From NCBI GenBank assembly GCA_012512055.1, contig JAAZEW010000152.1:1-47014 (forward strand): a DNA stretch of 47,014 bases. The letters run 5' to 3'. The notes below the pieces were generated by a model. The model was not told where the DNA came from. It did not search any database and was given only the letters and a program-made list of their open reading frames with translations. Positions 26,928 through 35,486 of the stretch are shown here, piece by piece. Position 1 is the stretch's first letter; the number at the start of each line of letters is the position of its first letter. This DNA comes from Bacillota bacterium. Lineage in GTDB: Bacteria > Bacillota_G > SHA-98 > UBA4971. A program made the translations under genes and the position numbers.

Positions 26928-28070
26928 TTATACCTCCTTCAGCGCAGTGAGGATTTGATCCGGAGAAATGGGCTCTGCATCGACCCTGGTAAGGCTTATG
27001 ACTTTCGTCTTACCCTTGGAAGCCCGCTCAACCTCACGGACCAATTGCCCCATGTTCATCTCAGGGACAATTATCGCTCTCACTTTTGACGCAATTCTTT
27101 CCACATGCTCTTCTGGAAACGGCCACAATGTCTTCGCTTTCAGGAGGCCTGCCGAGATCCCCGAAACCCGTGCGTCCCGCACCGCCTTTGCGCCGGCACG
27201 GGCAGTAATGCCATAGGCGAATACTGCGATATCCGCATCTTCAGTCATGACCTCATCAACAAAGGTCACCTCTTCTTTCGCCTTATCTATCTTACTGCAC
27301 AAACGCCGTATTAGAGCATCCACCTCAGGCCTTTTCGTCGTGGGAAACCCTGTCCGGTCGTGGGTCAGGCCGGTCAGATGGTACCTGTACCCTGTCCCGA
27401 AATCCGCCATAGGCGGAACCACGCCGTCCCCTGCATCAGCATCAAAGGGAAGGTAATCCTCTGGTTTGCAAGTAGGACGCGCCCTATTGACTATCTTGAG
27501 CTCACCGGAATCAGGAACTACGACCTTCTCACGCATGTGTCCGATGCCTTCATCCATAAGGAATACTACAGGAATTCTCCATCGTTCCGCTATGTTGAAA
27601 GCCTCAACTATCAGACTATAAGTCTCCGCAACAGACGTCGGACACAGGACAACGACGGGATGGTCCCCGTGTGTTCCCCATCTCGCTTGCATGACATCTG
27701 CCTGAGAGGGAGCAGTGGGAACTCCGGTACTTGGCCCGACCCTCATAACGTTCACAATAACGCAAGGGACCTCAGCGATAGCGGCAAAACCGATACTTTC
27801 CTGTTTGAGGGAAAACCCAGGCCCGCTCGTGGCGGTCATTGATTTCGCCCCTGTGAGCGAGGCCCCTATTATCGCTGATATGCTTGCGATTTCATCTTCC
27901 ATCTGTATGAACTTCCCGCCAACCCTCGGGAGTATCGCTGCCAATTCCTCAGCAATCTCCGTTGAAGGAGTTATCGGGTACCCGGCAAAAAACCGTAATC
28001 CTGCCGCAACAGCCCCTTCGGCACATGCTTCATTACCTTGCATCAATCTTATCTTCGTCTTACTTTCCAT
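26928..28070 (-). CDS. korA: 2-oxoglutarate:ferredoxin oxidoreductase, alpha subunit
   Basis: The 380-residue alpha subunit provides the substrate and TPP-pyrimidine side of the active site. Marks are RLMQGNEACAEGAVAAGLRF, FAGYPITPSTEIAE, MEDEIASISAIIGASLTGAK, TSGPGFSLKQE and RVGPSTGVPTAPSQAD, the last usual for KorA-type enzymes. The preferred start is the ATG at 28070 with GGGGAGGTAG upstream; it overlaps the end of korD by 11 bases. Specificity for 2-oxoglutarate is supported by the adjacent sucCD; a branched-chain 2-oxoacid enzyme is the lesser alternative. Confidence 0.93.
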   Translation of the reverse strand: MESKTKIRLMQGNEACAEGAVAAGLRFFAGYPITPSTEIAEELAAILPRVGGKFIQMEDEIASISAIIGASLTGAKSMTATSGPGFSLKQESIGFAAIAEVPCVIVNVMRVGPSTGVPTAPSQADVMQARWGTHGDHPVVVLCPTSVAETYSLIVEAFNIAERWRIPVVFLMDEGIGHMREKVVVPDSGELKIVNRARPTCKPEDYLPFDADAGDGVVPPMADFGTGYRYHLTGLTHDRTGFPTTKRPEVDALIRRLCSKIDKAKEEVTFVDEVMTEDADIAVFAYGITARAGAKAVRDARVSGISAGLLKAKTLWPFPEEHVERIASKVRAIIVPEMNMGQLVREVERASKGKTKVISLTRVDAEPISPDQILTALKEV

Positions 28071-28344
28071 CGACACTACCTCCCCGGGTACCGGATCTCT
28101 CTTTCTTCCTGTCACCGGCAGGCATCACTTGGATAGCCAAATCCGGGCACATAATCTCACAGATTCCACATCTTGTACAGTCTTCCTCTCGCGCTACCTG
28201 CGCTTTTCCTCCCTCCGGCCTCTCCAACACATTCTTTGGACAGAACGAGACGCAAATATCGCATCCCTTGCACCAGCTTTCGTTGATAATCACCGGCCGG
28301 CTGTTTACATTCACAACCGGACCGGCCTTACCTGACTTTTGCAT
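28060..28344 (-). CDS. korD: 2-oxoacid:ferredoxin oxidoreductase, delta (ferredoxin) subunit
   Basis: A 94-residue 2[4Fe-4S] ferredoxin-type protein with CKGCDICVSFCP and CTRCGICEIMCP. It passes electrons between the KorB cluster and free ferredoxin. Start at the ATG at 28344 with AAAGGTGG upstream; longer frames overlap the flavoprotein gene. It leads the korDABC order, which is usual for four-subunit KGOR. Confidence 0.93.
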   Translation of the reverse strand: MQKSGKAGPVVNVNSRPVIINESWCKGCDICVSFCPKNVLERPEGGKAQVAREEDCTRCGICEIMCPDLAIQVMPAGDRKKERSGTRGGSVDGK

Positions 28345-28387
28345 TAACACTCGCCACCTTTGTTTTATGATTCTTTTGCCACTCATC

Positions 28388-30019
28388 TCAAACTGCCGGA
28401 TCAGCGCCGGGAACAGATTGATAACGCGTATAAGGAGGTAAGAGGATAGGTGAGATCCTGTCTTTCGTAAGCCCTGCATCCTCCAGTTCCTTGTGATACC
28501 GAGATACATGAGCAAGCGACAGGGGCCCGGTTTTCACATGTCGCGCCCTCTCCGCTGCAGCCATGCCTGCTCGCCTGCCAAATACCACGACGTCAAGAAG
28601 AGAGTTCCCCATGAGCCGGTTCCGCCCGTGGACTCCGCCGGAAGTCTCGCCTGCAACGAATAAATTCTCTACTGTCGTGACACCGGTGTCACCCCTTATG
28701 TCGACCCCGCCATTTTGATAATGCAATGTAGGGAAGACTATGATAGGTGTTTTTCTCATATCGATACCAAACCTTGCATACTGGCGATACATAGCAGGCA
28801 AGGATCGAAGGATCGTGCCCTCCCCGTGAATCTGCTCTATCATGGGGGAATCCAACCACACCCCATTCTGCCCGGTTTCTGTAACAATCCCCTTCTTCCT
28901 CTCAAGGCACTCGCGGATAATAGCGCTTGAGACCGCGTCTCTGGTCTCCAAGGGGTACACAAACTGCTCACCGTAGATATTAACAAGCTGAGCCCCTAGG
29001 CCCCTCACCTTCTCAGTAATGAGAAGGCCGACAATCTGTTCAGGGTAGGCAGCGCCCGTTGGATGGAACTGAGTCGCATCAAGGAATACCAGGCGTCCGC
29101 CTAGCCGGTAAGCCATAACCAGTCCGTCTGCAGTCGCGCCATAGTGATTGGTAGTGGGGAAATCGTCAATATGAAGCCTTCCGAACCCCCCTGTGGAGAC
29201 TACCACGGTTTTGGCACGAACCACAAAGAACTCCCGGGTTTCGAGATTCATAAGGACCGCCCCTCGGCATGTGCCTTCACCGTCAGACAGGAGCTCTACG
29301 GCAGGTGAGAATTCCAATACAGGTATCTCCCTGTTTCTCACCTCGTCTCTCAAAGTGCGCATGATCTCTGCGCCCGAATAGTCCCTTGCAGCGTGCATGC
29401 GCTTTCTGCATGTGCCGCCGCCATGCTGAGTGACCATGGTTCCATCGGGCTCTTTGTCAAACATGCACCCTAGGTCTTCAAGCCACTTTATTGCCAACGG
29501 GGCGTCATAGACAAGAGCCTTCACAAGTTCCGGCTTATTAGCGAAACCTCCTCCACCCATTACGTCAAGGTAATGGAGGTTCGGCGAATCATTCGCCTTA
29601 TCCGCAGCCTGAATCCCGCCTTGAGCCATCATCGTATTGGCGTCGCCGAGCCTCAGTTTCGTGGCCAAAAGAACGTTTGTCCCTTGAGCATTCGCCATAA
29701 GCGCAGCAGATGAGCCTGCACCGCCTCCGCCTATTATCAACACGTCAACGTCGTAATCTATCTTGTCTAGGGGAAACTTGTCCGGATCCAGCCTGCTCCA
29801 GGACTCCAAAACGTCCACAAGTTCGTGAGGCATGACTGCCCCCTTAGAGACGCCAACCTTGATGGGACGCATCGTGTCAGGACGATAGTCAGGATGGAAG
29901 CCTTTAAGAAGCTGCTGTTTCTCTTCGGGACTGAGCCGTGCGTGCCTTTCATCATACCGTCTCTGCCTGGTGGCTTCCACGGCCTGAATCAACTCGGTCA
30001 TTTTAGGGGTATAAGACAT
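28388..30019 (-). CDS. Fumarate reductase/succinate dehydrogenase-like flavoprotein
   Basis: About 543 residues. An N-terminal helical extension of about 88 residues precedes the FAD fold at IIGGGGAGSSAA (96-107). The catalytic framework of the family is present: QFHPTG, LITEKVRGLG, RDAVSSAI, HYQNGG and GRNRLMGNSLLD, with the Arg residues used for dicarboxylate binding and proton transfer. The covalent-FAD His of membrane Sdh/Frd (in RSHT) is Asn128 here (GDANTMMAQGG), so FAD is probably non-covalent, as in soluble fumarate reductases and aspartate oxidase. The TGH motif that follows in Sdh reads SGA. It is paired with the FeS protein upstream and has no anchor subunit nearby. Direction and substrate are inferred. 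Confidence 0.82.
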   Translation of the reverse strand: MSYTPKMTELIQAVEATRQRRYDERHARLSPEEKQQLLKGFHPDYRPDTMRPIKVGVSKGAVMPHELVDVLESWSRLDPDKFPLDKIDYDVDVLIIGGGGAGSSAALMANAQGTNVLLATKLRLGDANTMMAQGGIQAADKANDSPNLHYLDVMGGGGFANKPELVKALVYDAPLAIKWLEDLGCMFDKEPDGTMVTQHGGGTCRKRMHAARDYSGAEIMRTLRDEVRNREIPVLEFSPAVELLSDGEGTCRGAVLMNLETREFFVVRAKTVVVSTGGFGRLHIDDFPTTNHYGATADGLVMAYRLGGRLVFLDATQFHPTGAAYPEQIVGLLITEKVRGLGAQLVNIYGEQFVYPLETRDAVSSAIIRECLERKKGIVTETGQNGVWLDSPMIEQIHGEGTILRSLPAMYRQYARFGIDMRKTPIIVFPTLHYQNGGVDIRGDTGVTTVENLFVAGETSGGVHGRNRLMGNSLLDVVVFGRRAGMAAAERARHVKTGPLSLAHVSRYHKELEDAGLTKDRISPILLPPYTRYQSVPGADPAV

Positions 30020-30032
30020 ATTCATCCCCTCC

Positions 30033-30713
30033 CTACTCAGGCTCGATGTCCCTCTGGTTGTAGAGGGCTTCAAGTTCTGCCCGGGTGAGTCCGGTCATAT
30101 CGTCGAGGCTTTGGTCAAATGCCCCATCCAGGATCTCCCCGACCCGGGACGCCAGATGTTTCGCCCTGGGCGCCACATGCCTCGCATGGAGTCTTCTTAA
30201 CAGGATCGCAATGTTATACTGGACAGTCTCCGCCGGGCAGCGCGCTGCGCATAAACCGCACATTAGGCAGTCAAAAGACATATCTGCAGCTTTGGTAACA
30301 TCTCCTCTCATTGCTGCTGCCATATAATTCATGACATCGAGGTCTTGGGGGCATGCTTTGGTGCAAGTATTGCACCCTAAGCACCTTGTAAGCTCAGGAT
30401 ATAGCTTCACTATATCGCTTAGGACAGGACGGATCTTCTCCAGGTCATACGTAGCCTTATTCGCGGGAAAAACAGGTATTTGAGTCAGGTACATGCCGTC
30501 CTCTACCACTGTCTGGCATGCCAGCCCCACCATGAGCCTGTAGTCGTTAGGCATTCGGTAGACAGTGCCGCATGCGCCGCAGAACCCTCCGCGACATCCA
30601 CATCCGCGGATAAACTGATAACCTGCATACTCCATGGCTTTCATTATTGTAAGGCTTTTCGGAACTTCGTAAGCCTTGCCCATAATGAAGATTCTGACTT
30701 TCTCTTCTTCCAT
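30033..30713 (-). CDS. Fumarate reductase/succinate dehydrogenase-like iron-sulfur subunit
   Basis: The 226-residue protein has an N-terminal plant-type ferredoxin fold with C38, C40, C45, C48 and C66 (CGCRGGFCGACG..C) and a C-terminal pair of cluster motifs, CLGCNTCTKACP and CLMCGLCAARCP. This matches the electron-entry subunit of Sdh/Frd, and also TfrB of methanogen thiol:fumarate reductase without its HdrB-like half. It should feed electrons to the flavoprotein 13 bases downstream. Start at the ATG at 30713 in a G-rich site. Confidence 0.82.
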   Translation of the reverse strand: MEEEKVRIFIMGKAYEVPKSLTIMKAMEYAGYQFIRGCGCRGGFCGACGTVYRMPNDYRLMVGLACQTVVEDGMYLTQIPVFPANKATYDLEKIRPVLSDIVKLYPELTRCLGCNTCTKACPQDLDVMNYMAAAMRGDVTKAADMSFDCLMCGLCAARCPAETVQYNIAILLRRLHARHVAPRAKHLASRVGEILDGAFDQSLDDMTGLTRAELEALYNQRDIEPE

Positions 30714-30727
30714 CCCCCTCACCCCCT

Positions 30728-31822
30728 CTACCTAGGCTCAAGCTCGTCTTCTCTGAATGTCGTGAACGGAAGCTGATCCTCTTCGCTCCTGCCCGGGACA
30801 TACTGAAGAAGGTCTTGCGTCCTTCGGGCAACCCCGGCGAATAGCGGGAAAAGCTTGATATTCACAGGGCACGCATCTTCGCACATGCCGCATGCCACAC
30901 AAGACAGGGACATATGATTCATACGTGTCAAATGATAAAGAAGCGTCTCTCCGGGAATCTTAAGGCCACCCTTCCTCCCTGCCCGTCCCAGGATTTGCCT
31001 TGTCTCATAATCAAAGACATCCCCGTCAAAAATACACTCCCTGCAATAGCAAACCGGACATGCTACCCTGCAATTGCGGCAACCTGTACACGCTGCCAAA
31101 AGCTTGGCGATACCTTCAATTCCTTCGCCGTTCAGTTCCGCACGGGCCTTCTGTAAGAACTCCCGGTATGCTTCGTTGCGCTCTTGCTTAAGCGCGGCAA
31201 GAGCAGCCTTGCGCTTACTGGCCGAGGCATCTCCCCTTTCGAATCCCAGCTCTTCTATGACTCCTGCTATGCCAGAGGCAAGTTCCGGAGAGAGAGAAAC
31301 CAGCAAGCCACTTTCGTCATCAAGGCCTATATGCCCTATGTTTATACCGGGGAAAGCTGTGTCAGGCGGATCGGGATTCAGGCATACTTTGCATGCGTTG
31401 CGAACCTCGAGCTTGCTTGCATCAGGATAAGCCTGTTTGTATTCCTCTCTGTCCGCCGTCCCAACACAATCAATACCGATAACCAGGAGATTTTCAGCCT
31501 CAGCTTGCTTGAGTTTCACGAGTTCCACAAGGGCACGGACCTCACACGGTTTGAGCAGAGCGCCAATTCTGCCTCGAGGTTTCTTTGAGACAGCTCGAGC
31601 CACAGGAGAGGCTCCGTTAACCGGCATCACCGGAGCAAACGGTTCAGCCCTCTGTCTGATTAGCTCCGGATCTTTTGCCATCAGGTAAGTGATAACACCT
31701 GGCACAGGCATTACAGGGACAACCATGGCATCCACTGCGCCGAGCTCGAGCAATTTCGCGAGAAATTCCCTAAGTACTCCTGCTCTACCTTCTTCTCCGA
31801 CAGGGATCACAAGGTTATTCAT
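30728..31822 (-). CDS. FrhB/FdhB-family iron-sulfur flavoprotein
   Basis: About 364 residues. The middle segment LLKPCEVRALVELVKLKQA and the ENLLVIGIDCVGT stretch are characteristic of the FrhB/FdhB family (F420-hydrogenase or formate-dehydrogenase beta), which bind FAD and exchange electrons with a nicotinamide or F420-like carrier. Two cluster motifs follow: CTGCRNCRVACPVCYCREC near 250 and CVACGMCEDACP near 310. It sits between mvhD and the frd-like pair, the place expected for a module joining Hdr to an electron donor or acceptor. The start at 31822 lacks a clear ribosome site. Donor identity is not shown by the sequence. Confidence 0.8.
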   Translation of the reverse strand: MNNLVIPVGEEGRAGVLREFLAKLLELGAVDAMVVPVMPVPGVITYLMAKDPELIRQRAEPFAPVMPVNGASPVARAVSKKPRGRIGALLKPCEVRALVELVKLKQAEAENLLVIGIDCVGTADREEYKQAYPDASKLEVRNACKVCLNPDPPDTAFPGINIGHIGLDDESGLLVSLSPELASGIAGVIEELGFERGDASASKRKAALAALKQERNEAYREFLQKARAELNGEGIEGIAKLLAACTGCRNCRVACPVCYCRECIFDGDVFDYETRQILGRAGRKGGLKIPGETLLYHLTRMNHMSLSCVACGMCEDACPVNIKLFPLFAGVARRTQDLLQYVPGRSEEDQLPFTTFREDELEPR

Positions 31823-31861
31823 GGCTGAAGTCACACCCCGATCTGGTCATCCGGACCGCTT

Positions 31862-32293
31862 TCACGTAAACCACACAGCCTTCGCAGGATTAGGACCCAT
31901 TGTCTTCAGAGAATCAACCATCGCTCTGACGGTTTCTGCAACCAACGCGCCTTCACTTGCGCTGATGAACCTGAACCATACTCTCTCGCTGCCGATACCC
32001 AACTCATCCAGAACTTCTCGCAAAACCGCCAGACGGCGTCTGGCTTTATAGTTCCCGTTCACATAATGGCAGTCACCTGAGTGACATCCGCCCACCAGGA
32101 CTCCGTCCGCACCATCAAGCAGCGCCTTGAGGATGTACATAGGATCTACTGACCCTGAGCACATGACTCGGATCGGACGTACATTTGAAGGGTATTGAAT
32201 CCTCGATACCCCCGCAAGATCAGCCCCGGTATAAGTGCACCAGTTACACAAGAAAGCGACAATTCTCGGCTCGAAGTCCACGGAAGCTTCCAT
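31862..32293 (-). CDS. mvhD: MvhD-like electron-transfer subunit
   Basis: A 143-residue protein with the MvhD Cys set: FLCNWCTYTGADLAG, IRVMCSGSVDP and GGCHSGDCHYVNGN. MvhD binds a [2Fe-2S] cluster and carries electrons from hydrogenase or other donors to HdrA. The start is the ATG at 32293 with GGGGG seven bases upstream. Its place between double HdrA and the FrhB-like gene supports a donor-MvhD-HdrA chain. Confidence 0.92.
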   Translation of the reverse strand: MEASVDFEPRIVAFLCNWCTYTGADLAGVSRIQYPSNVRPIRVMCSGSVDPMYILKALLDGADGVLVGGCHSGDCHYVNGNYKARRRLAVLREVLDELGIGSERVWFRFISASEGALVAETVRAMVDSLKTMGPNPAKAVWFT

Positions 32294-32361
32294 CTCGGTT
32301 CCCCCTCTTCCAATCCTGGGTACACCCGTGTGCACGCGGGGAAATTGGGCCGGTGTCAGTA

Positions 32362-35300
32362 TCACACGACCGCGGCATCCAGCGCAGCCATTAGCCTTAG
32401 GGCTTCAAATCCAAGATGCTCCGATGCGCCTCCCGGACAAGCTACCTGACAAGCTCCACACCCCTGACACCGAAATTCATCCACAACTACAATACGCAAG
32501 TCGTCGTCAAGAGACCTGGCGTCATACGGACATACTTCTACACAGATTCCGCATCCTCTGCAAAGCCTGGCCCTTACATTTGATGTATTCTCTTTCGAAC
32601 GCTCCTCTCCTCTCCGCAGCCTGACCGCTGCCCTCACAGCAGCCGCCTCCGCAGAAATCAAGGCTTCCCTTACCGTAGTCGGAGCTCTTGCAGTTCCGCA
32701 CACATATACTCCGGGGGTGAGAAAATCCACAGGCCTCGACTTTATGTCGGCTTCTGCGTAAAAGCCATACTTGTCAAAACCTATCCCTAATCCGGAAGCC
32801 AAATCAGCGTCGCCGGAACCTTCTACTCCGACAGACAGGACCACAAGATCCGCAGGAATGTGAAGGAGCTCGCCAAGGCCTTCATCATAGGCCTCTACCC
32901 GGACGGGCTTTCCGTCATCATCCGGCAATACTGCGGGTACGGCGTTCTCCGGGTATCTTATAAACACCACACCCATATCCCTGGCCTGTTCGTAGAAAAG
33001 CTCATTAAATCCGGGCGCCCTTATGTCTCGATGCAGGACATATACTTCCGTTTCAGGCCGGTGGGCCTTAATGCGGATAGCGTTCTTCAGCGCCTGCAAG
33101 CAGCAAACCCGGCTACAGTAAGGCTTTTCACTATCACGGGAGCCCGCGCATTGTATCATTACTACACTTCTAATCTCACCCTCAAAATCCTCCAGCCTCT
33201 CGCCTGCCTGATCAAGCTGAGTCTCAAACTCCGTTTGTGTGACCACCCCTGACGCCACCCGGCGCGTAAAAACGCCTGGGGCTTCAGACTGAGTACCTCC
33301 GGTAGCCAGGATAACCGCTCCGGACTCAATTTCCTCTGCGGGACTCTCCGAACCCGGCTCCCGGCTCTGAATCCTTGCCTGAAATCCTCCGTCAACCCGG
33401 GATATACAGGAAATCTCAGACGACACATGCACCTTAATGAGAGGATCTTGCCTGATTTCTTCACTTAGCGCACTGACCAGGACTTCAAGGTCCATACCTG
33501 AGAGAGAACGCTTCACTTGGCGCGCCCTTCCTCCGAGAACAGGCGCCTTTTCCACCAAGTGCACCTGATGGCCCAATTCCGCCAGGGCTTTGGCTGCCCG
33601 CATTCCGGCGATACCCCCGCCGACTACCAATGCGCCTTCTCGGACAGGCCGTGCCTTTCTGGCAAGGGGTTTTCCATGGCGTGCTTGTTCTATTGCCATT
33701 GCCACAAGATCCACGGCTTTTCGCGTAGCTGACTCATCACCTCTGTGTGGCCACGCACATTGCTCACGGATGTTAGCGACCTCCAAGAGGCCTTTCCGTA
33801 TTCCAACCTCCCGAAGCCTCTCCTCCACAACTAAGGCAACGTCTCTCGGCGAACATCCGGCTATGATCACTCTGTCTACAGGATCTCGCTGAATGGCAGC
33901 TTGTAGCGCCTCAATACCCCCGTCCATACACATGTCGGGAATCTCCATTGCAGTTACGACTTGGTCTTGCTCCTTTGCCCATTTGACAATCTTGTCAATA
34001 TCCAGGCAGTCCATGGACGATTTGCACCTGCACACAAAAACGCCCAGTCTTTCCTCGTCCGCCTCCCGTCCGTCCTCAACCTCATCTGAAATCTGCATGG
34101 GCCGCGGTTTTCGAGGCGGAGCTGCCTCTTGCGCACAAGAAGTCTCTGCCTCGGCCATCGCATCTTTCAACGCGTGAAACGCGCACGCCCCTGACCACAT
34201 GATTGCAGTTGGAATATCCTGCGGCTCAACACCTCCGCCGCATACGTATATTCCTTCCCTTTCGGTGGCGACGGGAGATGGCCCGGTAACATCTGAGCCA
34301 AGATACCCGAACAGTCCCTTCTCAATCCCCAGAGCCTGTGACAATTCGTCTATTCCGCCGGGCGGGGTGAAACCTGTTGAGAGTACAGCCAGGTCAAACT
34401 CCTCACGCGACACTGCCCCGTCCGTCTCCGCCACGACATGAACACGCTGATCCTCCGGCTCAATACACGAGACCCTACACGGCACAAACTCCACACCCAG
34501 GCCTTTAGCTTTTTCGTAGTACTCCTCGAACCCTTTCCCACACGCCCTTATGTCTACGAAGAAGACCTTTACAACTGCGTCAGGCATCAACTCCTTGAGT
34601 TTCATGGCTTCCTTGACCGCGTACATACAACATACAGCAGAGCAATACGGTATCTCTCCTGCCCTGTCACGAGATCCGATACATTGGACAAAAGCTACTC
34701 TTTGTGGGATTCTCCGGTCAGGCCCAAGGACTAACCTGCCGCCTGTCGGACCGGACGGACTGATAAGCCTTTCAAGTTCCAGCCCGGTAATGACGCTTTC
34801 AGTGCGGCCGTATCCATATTCCCTGCGGGTCCGGGGGTCATAATGCCCCAAGCCGGGGCCGGCAATTACCGCACTTACCGAGACTTCAACGTCACAAGGC
34901 TTGGCATTGAGATTGATAGCGCCTCTGGGACATGCCTCCACGCATTTCCCGCACCTGTCACAAGCGCTTTCATCCAAGGCGAAAACACCGGGAAGGCTCC
35001 GGTGACCCGGGCGGTATATTGCTTTGTGAGGAAGCATGCCAGTATGAGCAGGCACATCTACCTGAACAGGACAGGCCTCCTCGCACTCCCCGCAAGAATC
35101 GCAAAGCGCCTGAAGGACGTATTCGCCTTTTTGCGCTACGGTAACGGTGAAATTGCCTGCTACCCCTTGTACACTCTTTACACGGCTATCCGTCATAAGA
35201 GTTATTAAAGGGTGACGAGAGACCTCTATCATCGGGCAATAGGCCTGCTCACTGATGGCCATATTACACACCCCGCAATTCGCAGTGGGGAATGTCCTGT

Positions 35301-35457
35301 CCAACAGCGTGACCAGCCCGCCGCATGTGGGAGATGAGTCCACAAGGAACACCTTGACCCCCGCCTCAGCCAGAGTCAGTGAGGCATTCATCCCGGCTAC
35401 TCCGCCTCCCACAACCAAAACCGCACTATCACTACTTGCGTGTCCTACTTCCAGCAT
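32362..35457 (-). CDS. hdrA: Double-module HdrA-like flavoprotein (1031 aa)
   Basis: Two HdrA-type units are fused. Unit 1 starts straight in the FAD fold (VLVVGGGVAGMNAS), has its own Cys cluster (ANCGVCNMAISEQAYC), an inserted ferredoxin region (CDSCGECEEACP, CDRCGKCVEACP) and FVQCIGSRDR..YCSAVCCMYA. Unit 2, from about residue 500, has the N-terminal domain lacking in unit 1 (GVFVCRCKSS, ANIREQCAWPHR), a second FAD fold (ALVVGGGIAGMRAA), MIQCAGSRDSEKPYCSRVCC and a C-terminal pair CRGCGICVEVCP and CQGCGACQVACP. HdrA is the flavin subunit that splits electron pairs. The start at 35457 follows a weak site (AAGAGAG). It follows a single HdrA, so the complex may hold three HdrA-type flavins. Confidence 0.88.
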   Translation of the reverse strand: MLEVGHASSDSAVLVVGGGVAGMNASLTLAEAGVKVFLVDSSPTCGGLVTLLDRTFPTANCGVCNMAISEQAYCPMIEVSRHPLITLMTDSRVKSVQGVAGNFTVTVAQKGEYVLQALCDSCGECEEACPVQVDVPAHTGMLPHKAIYRPGHRSLPGVFALDESACDRCGKCVEACPRGAINLNAKPCDVEVSVSAVIAGPGLGHYDPRTRREYGYGRTESVITGLELERLISPSGPTGGRLVLGPDRRIPQRVAFVQCIGSRDRAGEIPYCSAVCCMYAVKEAMKLKELMPDAVVKVFFVDIRACGKGFEEYYEKAKGLGVEFVPCRVSCIEPEDQRVHVVAETDGAVSREEFDLAVLSTGFTPPGGIDELSQALGIEKGLFGYLGSDVTGPSPVATEREGIYVCGGGVEPQDIPTAIMWSGACAFHALKDAMAEAETSCAQEAAPPRKPRPMQISDEVEDGREADEERLGVFVCRCKSSMDCLDIDKIVKWAKEQDQVVTAMEIPDMCMDGGIEALQAAIQRDPVDRVIIAGCSPRDVALVVEERLREVGIRKGLLEVANIREQCAWPHRGDESATRKAVDLVAMAIEQARHGKPLARKARPVREGALVVGGGIAGMRAAKALAELGHQVHLVEKAPVLGGRARQVKRSLSGMDLEVLVSALSEEIRQDPLIKVHVSSEISCISRVDGGFQARIQSREPGSESPAEEIESGAVILATGGTQSEAPGVFTRRVASGVVTQTEFETQLDQAGERLEDFEGEIRSVVMIQCAGSRDSEKPYCSRVCCLQALKNAIRIKAHRPETEVYVLHRDIRAPGFNELFYEQARDMGVVFIRYPENAVPAVLPDDDGKPVRVEAYDEGLGELLHIPADLVVLSVGVEGSGDADLASGLGIGFDKYGFYAEADIKSRPVDFLTPGVYVCGTARAPTTVREALISAEAAAVRAAVRLRRGEERSKENTSNVRARLCRGCGICVEVCPYDARSLDDDLRIVVVDEFRCQGCGACQVACPGGASEHLGFEALRLMAALDAAVV

Positions 35458-35486
35458 AACTCTCTTCACACCCTTGCTCGAGTAGG

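Noticed and set aside
28344..28515. Longer N terminus of KorD from 28515
   Set aside because: It would overlap the flavoprotein end by more than 120 bases; the ATG at 28344 has a ribosome site and gives the normal ferredoxin length.
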